Below are positions 56,640 through 64,000 of a stretch of DNA of 64,000 bases, in pieces (positions within the stretch are counted from its first letter, which is position 1; each line of letters starts with the position of its first letter). The translations under genes and the position numbers were made by a program. This DNA comes from Phytophthora quininea (lineage: Eukaryota > Oomycota > Peronosporomycetes > Peronosporales > Peronosporaceae). The notes under the pieces are model-generated. The model was given only the letters and a program-made list of their open reading frames with translations. It was not told the origin of the DNA and ran no database searches. The stretch lies in assembly GCA_011947345.1 (NCBI GenBank), contig JAAVTG010000523.1, positions 395,147 through 459,146 on the forward strand, written 5' to 3'.

Positions 56640-58134
56640 GCCACCGACTACGCCATCGCGCTGTCTCCCGCCGACGATGTCCAGGAGCTGAGCATCGAGA
56701 AGCGAGCCATCGCTGCCCGCTGGATCGTGTACTCGTCCGTCGCCATCGCCATGCTCGAGGCCTTCCACTACGGTTGGTCCAACTCGCAAGTCAACCTCAG
56801 CACCTTCAGCAACACCAAACAGTGTAATGCGCGACCCATTGAGGAAGGCACGTGTTTGATGTTCCCCGGGCACACCAAGACGACGTGGACGCTGCTGGTG
56901 AACGCGTGGATCGTCGGCGGAATGTTTGGCAGTCTGCTGTCGGGCTTCCCGTCCAACAAATTCGGTCGTCGCACGACGCTGCGGTTCAACGCCATCATCA
57001 TGGTGTTGGGGTCGGTCATCAAGTGGTGGCCAACAACCCGACATGGTTCTCGGTCGGTCGGTTCGTGACTGGTGTCGCGAATGGTGTGGCGATGGCAGTG
57101 GTGAATACTTTCCTCAACGAGATCTCGACCCCACACAACCGGCACGCATTGGGAACCAACACGCACTTGGCCGCGACGTTGGGTATCTTCGGCGTAGCGA
57201 CGACGTTCTGGTACTGGAACACGACCTCGGGTTTCCGTTGGATCGCCGGCATGCCGATCGTGTTCGCTGGTGGGTTCGTGTTCCTGTCGTTTTTCTTCAT
57301 GGTCGAAAGTCCCGTGTGGCTGGTGGCCAACGGCAAGGACGCTGAGGCTGAGAAGGAGCTCGGTCGTCTGTACGGCAAGGACAACGTCAGTCTGCTCATG
57401 AGCTGGATCCAAGCTAACGACCGTCGCTCCAAGCTGCCGTCGATGCTCAGCAACGCGTCCGACAAGGTCCACACCGAGAGCAACTGGACAATCCTGACCG
57501 AGTCCAAATTCCGCAAGCCGCTGGTCATCGCGTTGGGCTTGACCTGCATCAACCAGCTCGTGGGTATCAACGCTGTGTTCTTCTACTCGTCGTCGATCCT
57601 GAAAGACGCCGGCATTTCCGACTCGCGTGTAGGTCTCATGGTCATTGATGCTCTCAACGTCATCCCGGTGCCGATCGCCGCCGCTCTGACCAAGGTCATG
57701 CGCAAGCGCACGATGCTAATCGCTGGCATCTTCCTCATGGTGTTGTGCTGCATCGGCATGACGTTCTCGCTGGTCTACAGCGTTGGGTGGCTGTCTATTG
57801 TGTTCTTGGGTTTGTTTGTGGTGGGCTACGACCTGAGCATCGGCCCACTGCTGTGGCCTATCGTCGCCGAGCTCTTCCCGGATTCGGCGCGTGGTGCAGC
57901 CGTCGGCATTTGCATCACCATGAAGTGGATCTGCTCGCTGATTGTGGGCATTGGCTTCCCGTACGTGGAGGAGGCCATCACTAACTACAGCTTCACCCCT
58001 TCCTGGGGTCAACCATCCTGTCGATCATTTTCATCTACTTCATGGTGCCCGAGACGTCGGACTTGACGATCGCGGAGATCCAGGACGGATTCCGAAGCGA
58101 GCACAGCATGCATTCGAACAAGAGCCAGAACTAG
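56640..58134 (+). pseudogene. MFS sugar transporter, copy 1, frameshifted
   Basis: Plus-strand coding from SNHATDYAIALSPADDVQELS to the TAG at 58,134 matches the intact copy at 59.9-61.4 kb throughout. Motifs are SNKFGRRTTLRF (loop 2-3 GRR), VGRFVTGVANGVAMA, TCINQLVGINAVFFYSSS in helix 7, VAELFPDSARGAAVGIC and VPETSDLTIAEI (the sugar-porter PET motif). Frame changes lie near 57,030 and, at a short C run, near 58,005. No in-frame start codon was found upstream of the N-terminal block. Family: 12-TM H+-coupled or facilitative hexose uptake at the plasma membrane; substrate not predictable. Confidence 0.85.
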
Positions 58135-59737
58135 GCAAGTCCTAGCTGTAAGTGTGTTGATAATATACGTTTTGTAAAGCGCCATCGAAGTCGTTAAAGG
58201 CAGCATCAATTCCTGTGTCCTAAGTTCCAGCGAGACCCTCGAAAACCAACTGCCGCACCCTCGAAAACCAACTGCTCTCGATCTTGAACTTCAAGGCTTG
58301 CTGACACCGCGCTCCTGGACCGCCCGAACGACTTTTCTATGGGAACTGCTCCAGGGCTCACACGCGCGAGATCGCTGGAATTCGAAAGCATCCTCGAAGT
58401 CGTCGTCTCGAACCCGGGACTCGGTTGCCAGAAGAGAAACGTGGTGGATCAAATAACTATACTTAATGGATCAAACAGCTTTTGCCGTTCGCTCACACTC
58501 CCGTGACAGCATCCTGGCTGAATGGATCGTCGAGTCCAGCAAGCTTTAGTGCTACAGGTGAGCGGAGAGCAATTCTATTCGAGGCCATGCCATGCCAAGC
58601 TGAGCTGAGCCGAGCCGAGCTGAGCCGCCCTTGAACTTCAAGACGTCCTGATCGATTCCTGGAGTGCTTGAACGGCCCGTCTATCGAGCGTGGTCCAGCA
58701 TCGCCTGGAAGTTTGTTAAACTCGACCTTGACGCTTTTCTCGAACTCGATCAATGCGTTCGGCGGTGCGATGCAGCAGCGTCACATGCGCAGCTTCGATG
58801 AGGCTCTCACAGCGCTCTGCATCTCATTGTACTACTACCCAAGCTCGCGCGATCAGCTTCAGCTCCCGGAAAGTTCAAGGGAGACCCACACTTCCAGTTT
58901 TGAGAACTCCTCCTTGAACTTCTCCTCGAAGTATCCTCTCGAACTGGAAGTTCCTTCTTGAGCTGCAACAACCATCTCGAGCTGCGATCCCGCCTGGCTC
59001 AAGCAGCCCTTGATGAGTGGAGCGAGCGGGATGAGTGGAGCGTGCTAGGCTGCTTCGATCAAGCGGCAACAACTCACCGCAGCTTGTCTTGTTGATCGGT
59101 TTTGCATACGTAAATGGCAGTGCTGGACGCGGCCAAAGCGGCCGTCGCCACTGGAGCGTCGTTGAAGCTGCCCGGTCACGCACTCGGTGACTGATTTCCT
59201 CGGAACGCCACACGTACTCGATCGCGAACGGAGACGTCTTCTTCGCAGTGCGGTGCAGCAGCAGCAGCAGCCGTAGAGGTGCGGTGCCGATCCTGAGCCG
59301 AGCGCCCGACTTGCTCGCGCCGCGGGTCCCGTCTCTAGCTTCAGATCGTTGAAGCGTGGCCTCGCCTCGCCTCACCTCTCTGCTGAGTGCCCCGCTCAAG
59401 GATTGCTCGACTATTTAATCCCGCGTGCTGCAGGCATTAATTCAATCTGCCTGCGATTAGAGCGATTAGCGTTAATCTCCAACAATTCTCGAAGCGTTTG
59501 AAACCAGGCGCGTAGGCTACGCTGACACAGCGCGAGTCTCGGCGGGGGAAGGAGCTGTGGACCGAGATCACGCACCTGGCCGTCGAAATCAACCACTACA
59601 TTGTTAGAGTGGTGGGCATTAATCTCACTCAACAGCCAGTGTTTGAACCAATGCGGCGCGCAGCAGCGGATAGGACAGCAGTGTGCGTCTCGGCGGGGAT
59701 GGAACGGTGGTCTGGCGCGACCGCGAACGTGAACCTC
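57383..59737 (+). repeat. Left arm of a large inverted repeat
   Basis: From here to 59,737 the sequence matches the reverse complement of 61,653-64,000 with very few differences; paired positions sum to about 121,385. It includes the 3' two-thirds of transporter copy 1 and 1.6 kb of non-coding sequence with a GAGCTGAGCCGAGCC-type repeat at about 58,600-58,630. No gene is called in 58,140-59,737. Confidence 0.9.
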
Positions 59738-59884
59738 GGCCTGCCCGGCGACAAGCACTTCAGACGAGTAGTTTAATGTGCTGCCGGGTGAAATGAATCG
59801 GCAATATAAAACACTTCGTCGGAACGCAACGAAATACATTGGTGCAGGCTTACAACATTGACTCTCCGCTGCACTGACCTCAAC

Positions 59885-61408
59885 CTACTGCTGGCTCTTG
59901 ACCGAGTGCTGGTTCTGGTCGCCGCGGAAGCCGCTTTGGATCTCGGCGATCGTCAGGTCCGACGTCTCGGGCACCATGAAGTAGATGAAGACGATCGACA
60001 GGATGGTCGTGCACAGGAACGGCATGAAGCTGTAGTCTGTGATGGCCTCCTGCACGTACGGAAAGGCGATGCCGATGATCAGTGCGCACATCCACTTGAG
60101 GAACACGCAGATGCCTACGGCAGCTCCACGCGCCGAGTCCGGGAAGAACTCGGCGATCATGGGCCACAGCAGCGGACCGATGCTCACGTCGTAACCCACC
60201 ACGTAGATGCCGAGCATCACGACGGACAGCCACCCGACGTTGTAGACCATCGACAGCGTCATGCCCACGCAGCACAGCGCCATGACAAAGATGCCCCACA
60301 GCAGCATGGCGCGCTTCGGCAGGAACTGCGTCGCGTAAGCGGCGATGGGCACCGGCACCACATTCAGGATGTCGATGATGACCACGCCCAGCCGCGCGTC
60401 CGGGATGCCAGCGTCCGTCAAGATGGACGACGAGTACCAGAAGACGGCGTTGATACCCACGAGCTGGTTGATGCACGTGAGCCCGAGTGCCACCATCAGT
60501 TGCTTGCGGTACTTGGCCTTGCTCATGATCGTCCACGGGCTCTCGGCCTCAGCTTCCGGCTCATCACTGACCGTAGACGGCAGCTTGCTGCGGTCGTGGC
60601 GGGACTGGATCCAGCTCATAATGGCGTCCACATTCTCCTTGCCGTACAAACGGGCGATCTCCTTTTCGGCCTCGTCCTCCTTGCCGTGCGCCACCAACCA
60701 GACCGGACTCTCGACCATGAAGAAGTACGACGTCACCAGGTAGCCGGCGGCCAACACGATCGGCATGCCGGCGATCCAACGGAAACCCGAGGTCGTGTTC
60801 CAGTACCAGAACGTCGTGGCCACGCCCAAGATGCCCAACGTCGCGGCCAGGTGCGTGTTAGTGCCGAGCGCGTGACGGTTGTGCGGGGTCGAGATCTCGC
60901 TCAGGAACGTGTTGACCACGGCCATGGCGATTCCGTTGGCGATGCCGGCCACGAACCGGCCAAAGCCGAACCAGGCCGCGGTCGGGGCCAGCACCTGGAT
61001 GACCGACGCCAGCACCATGATGACCGTGTTGAAGCGCAGCGTTTTGCGGCGACCGAATTTGTTGGACGGATATCCCGAGAGGAAGCTGCCGACCATGCCG
61101 CCGACAATCCATGCGTTCGACAGCAGCGTCCACGTCGTTTTGGTGTGGCCCGGGAACATGATGCATGTGCCCTCAACGACCGGGCGGACTGCGCAGTCCT
61201 CCGTGTTGTGGAACTTGTGCAGATTGATCTGGTGACTCGACCAACCGTAGTGGAAGGCCTCGAGCATGGCGATGCCCACGGACGAGTACACGATCCAGCG
61301 GGCAGCGATGGCTCGCTTCTCGATGCTCAGCTCCTGGACATCGTCGGCGGGAGACAGCGCGATGGCGTAGTCGGTGGCGTGGTTGCTGTTCGGGGTCGGA
61401 GGCATCAT
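59885..61408 (-). CDS. MFS sugar transporter, intact
   Basis: A single open frame of 507 residues, normal length for the sugar porter family, with about 12 hydrophobic helices. Hallmarks: YPSNKFGRRKTLRF, FGRFVAGIANGIAMA, then the central loop with SPWTIMSKAKYRK, CINQLVGINAVFWYSSSI in helix 7, AEFFPDSARGAAVGIC, and VPETSDLTIAEI near the end. The QLVGINA motif and PET motif mark hexose porters. The start at 61,408 (MMPPTPNSNHATDYAI) has a promoter-like motif about 65 bases upstream. It sits alone in the spacer between the inverted-repeat arms, opposite in sense to copy 1. It is the only unbroken large gene in the window. Substrate and direction of transport are not predictable from sequence. 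Confidence 0.93.
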   Translation of the reverse strand: MMPPTPNSNHATDYAIALSPADDVQELSIEKRAIAARWIVYSSVGIAMLEAFHYGWSSHQINLHKFHNTEDCAVRPVVEGTCIMFPGHTKTTWTLLSNAWIVGGMVGSFLSGYPSNKFGRRKTLRFNTVIMVLASVIQVLAPTAAWFGFGRFVAGIANGIAMAVVNTFLSEISTPHNRHALGTNTHLAATLGILGVATTFWYWNTTSGFRWIAGMPIVLAAGYLVTSYFFMVESPVWLVAHGKEDEAEKEIARLYGKENVDAIMSWIQSRHDRSKLPSTVSDEPEAEAESPWTIMSKAKYRKQLMVALGLTCINQLVGINAVFWYSSSILTDAGIPDARLGVVIIDILNVVPVPIAAYATQFLPKRAMLLWGIFVMALCCVGMTLSMVYNVGWLSVVMLGIYVVGYDVSIGPLLWPMIAEFFPDSARGAAVGICVFLKWMCALIIGIAFPYVQEAITDYSFMPFLCTTILSIVFIYFMVPETSDLTIAEIQSGFRGDQNQHSVKSQQ

Positions 61409-61470
61409 TCTTCCGGGCGGTCGGTCGAGGTTTTGAAGCTTGGACTGGAAGCCGGGTCCGCGGCGGAAGG

Positions 61471-61486
61471 CGAATTGAAAATGAGA
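61471..61486 (-). promoter_or_regulatory. Inr/FPR-like core promoter of the intact transporter
   Basis: On the minus strand TCTCATTTTCAATTCG is a close match to the oomycete start-site motif (CTCATTYY plus CAWTT flank) and lies about 65 bases before the start codon. Confidence 0.55.
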
Positions 61487-61652
61487 ACCGAGCTCTGCTA
61501 GTGCCGCCCTGGCCCAGCGATCCCCGCGCAGTGTTGGGTCGAATTAAAAACGCGCCCGCCATGAGCGGGGCCCTCCTGGTCTCTGGTAAGCAGCCTTCAA
61601 CGAAACCAGGGCGGTGGGGTGCAAGCGATTTGTGTGTTCTGGCGGGTGCGCT

Positions 61653-64000
61653 GAGGTTCACGTTCGCGGTCGCGCCAGACCACCGTTCCATCCCCGCCGA
61701 GACGCACACTGCTGTCCTATCCGCTGCTGCGCGCCGCATTGGTTCAAACACTGGCTGTTGAGTGAGATTAATGCCCACCACTCTAACAATGTAGTGGTTG
61801 ATTTCGACGGCCAGGTGCGTGATCTCGGTCCACAGCTCCTTCCCCGCCGAGACTCGCGCTGTGTCAGCGTAGCCTACGCGCCTGGTTTCAAACGCTTCGA
61901 GAATTGTTGGAGATTAACGCTAATCGCTCTAATCGCAGGCAGATTGAATTAATGCCTGCAGCACGCGGGATTAAATAGTCGAGCAATCCTTGAGCGGGGC
62001 ACTCAGCAGAGAGGTGAGGCGAGGCGAGGCCACGCTTCAACGATCTGAAGCTAGAGACGGGACCCGCGGCGCGAGTCGGGCGCTCGGCTCAGGATCGGCA
62101 CCGCACCTCTACGGCTGCTGCTGCTGCTGCACCGCACTGCGAAGAAGACGTCTCCGTTCGCGATCGAGTACGTGTGGCGTTCCGAGGAAATCAGTCACCG
62201 AGTGCGTGACCGGGCAGCTTCAACGACGCTCCAGTGGCGACGGCCGCTTTGGCCGCGTCCAGCACTGCCATTTACGTATGCAAAACCGATCAACAAGACA
62301 AGCTGCGGTGAGTTGTTGCCGCTTGATCGAAGCAGCCTAGCACGCTCCACTCATCCCGCTCGCTCCACTCATCAAGGGCTGCTTGAGCCAGGCGGGATCG
62401 CAGCTCGAGATGGTTGTTGCAGCTCAAGAAGGAACTTCCAGTTCGAGAGGATACTTCGAGGAGAAGTTCAAGGAGGAGTTCTCAAAACTGGAAGTGTGGG
62501 TCTCCCTTGAACTTTCCGGGGAGCTGAAGCTGATCGCGCGAGCTTGGGTAGTAGTACAATGAGATGCAGAGCGCTGTGAGAGCCTCATCGAAGCTGCGCA
62601 TGTGACGCTGCTGCATCGCACCGCCGAACGCATTGATCGAGTTCGAGAAAAGCGTCAAGGTCGAGTTTAACAAACTTCCAGGCGATGCTGGACCACGCTC
62701 GATAGACGGGCCGTTCAAGCACTCCAGGAATCGATCAGGACGTCTTGAAGTTCAAGGGCGGCTCAGCTCGGCTCGGCTCAGCTCAGCTTGGCATGGCATG
62801 GCCTCGAATAGAATTGCTCTCCGCTCACCTGTAGCACTAAAGCTTGCTGGACTCGACGATCCATTCAGCCAGGATGCTGTCACGGGAGTGTGAGCGAACG
62901 GCAAAAGCTGTTTGATCCATTAAGTATAGTTATTTGATCCACCACGTTTCTCTTCTGGCAACCGAGTCCCGGGTTCGAGACGACGACTTCGAGGATGCTT
63001 TCGAATTCCAGCGATCTCGCGCGTGAGCCCTGGAGCAGTTCCCATAGAAAAGTCGTTCGGGCGGTCCAGGAGCGCGGTGTCAGCAAGCCTTGAAGTTCAA
63101 GATCGAGAGCAGTTGGTTTTCGAGGGTGCGGCAGTTGGTTTTCGAGGGTCTCGCTGGAACTTAGGACACAGGAATTGATGCTGCCTTTAACGACTTCGAT
63201 GGCGCTTTACAAAACGTATATTATCAACACACTTACAGCTAGGACTTGCCTAGTTCTGGCTCTTGTTCGAATGCATGCTGTGCTCGCTTCGGAATCCGTC
63301 CTGGATCTCCGCGATCGTCAAGTCCGACGTCTCGGGCACCATGAAGTAGATGAAAATGATCGACAGGATGGTTGACCCCAGGAAGGGGTGAAGCTGTAGT
63401 TAGTGATGGCCTCCTCCACGTACGGGAAGCCAATGCCCACAATCAGCGAGCAGATCCACTTCATGGTGATGCAAATGCCGACGGCTGCACCACGCGCCGA
63501 ATCCGGGAAGAGCTCGGCGACGATAGGCCACAGCAGTGGGCCGATGCTCAGGTCGTAGCCCACCACAAACAAACCCAAGAACACAATAGACAGCCACCCA
63601 ACGCTGTAGACCAGCGAGAACGTCATGCCGATGCAGCACAACACCATGAAGATGCCAGCGATTAGCATCGTGCGCTTGCGCCTGACCTTGGTCAGAGCGG
63701 CGGCGATCGGCACCGGGATGACGTTGAGAGCATCAATGACCATGAGACCTACACGCGAGTCGGAAATGCCGGCGTCTTTCAGGATCGACGACGAGTAGAA
63801 GAACACAGCGTTGATACCCACGGGAGCTGGTTGATGCAGGTCAAGCCCAACGCGATGACCAGCGGCTTGCAGAATTTGGACTCGGTCAGGATTGTCCAGT
63901 TGCTCTCGGTGTGGACCTTGTCGGACGCGTTGCTGAGCATCGACGGCAGCTTGGAGCGACGGTCGTTAGCTTGGATCAGCTCATGAGCAGACTGACGTTG
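61653..64000 (-). repeat. Right arm of a large inverted repeat, cut by window end
   Basis: Reverse complement of 57,383-59,737. Differences seen include one codon missing near 63,655 and one extra G near 63,823. The arm continues past the window, so its full length is unknown. No gene is called in 61,653-63,249. Confidence 0.9.
63250..64000 (-). pseudogene. MFS sugar transporter, copy 3, partial and frameshifted
   Basis: Minus-strand mirror of copy 1: INAVFFYSSSILKDAGI near 63,810, then IGPLLWPIVAELFPDSARGAA near 63,540, ending at the TAG at 63,250. It carries the same C-run frameshift near 63,380 as copy 1, plus its own extra base near 63,823. The 5' part is outside the window. Confidence 0.82.

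Noticed and set aside
59858..61501. 547-residue open frame on the plus strand
   Set aside because: It lies antisense to the intact sugar transporter, is rich in His/Arg/Asp as expected from reading GC-rich codons backwards, and has no domain. Treated as a shadow.

Overview
The window looks like an oomycete nuclear genome, most likely Phytophthora or a close relative. Four things point that way: two secreted proteins with RXLR and EER motifs; receptor-like kinases with one leucine-rich repeat per exon; short GT-AG introns; and a retroelement mix (OTU-bearing LINE, DIRS/Ngaro-like, Copia, piggyBac, hAT) seen in these genomes. No rRNA, tRNA, CRISPR array or bacterial-style operon was seen.

Layout. 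About 0.3-9.3 kb is a decayed minus-strand LINE with an OTU-like protease domain. About 9.3-14.5 kb is a member of an oomycete repeat-protein family (here 'WLAYALFS family'), cut by a 3.7 kb piggyBac element with TTAA duplications. About 15.1-20.1 kb is a second, minus-strand member, broken up by a LINE fragment and a frameshifted RXLR effector gene. About 21.0-24.4 kb is a hAT transposon holding two LTR insertions, each with target-site duplications. About 24.7-27.1 kb is a third WLAYALFS-family fragment. It is followed by a kinase fragment, a Copia remnant (27.7-30.1 kb) and a DIRS-like element (30.1-36.8 kb) whose RNase H region holds an 857 bp GGATCC-rich insertion.

From 37 kb the window becomes gene-bearing: an oxidoreductase remnant, a second RXLR gene, and a large nucleoporin TPR/Mlp homologue (39.4-45.4 kb). 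After that comes a family of coiled-coil/beta-rich proteins (copies at 45.7-49.0 and 55.1-55.8 kb) surrounding a head-to-head pair of LRR receptor kinases (49.0-55.0 kb). The window ends with three MFS sugar transporters. The middle one is intact; the outer two lie in the arms of an inverted repeat of at least 2.3 kb that runs off the right edge.

The genes do not form one pathway. The pattern is a repeat-rich, fast-evolving half next to a gene-bearing half with local inverted and tandem duplications. Many reading frames, including the housekeeping TPR gene, are broken by single-base shifts at or near short base runs. Some 'pseudogene' calls may therefore be assembly indels rather than real decay.
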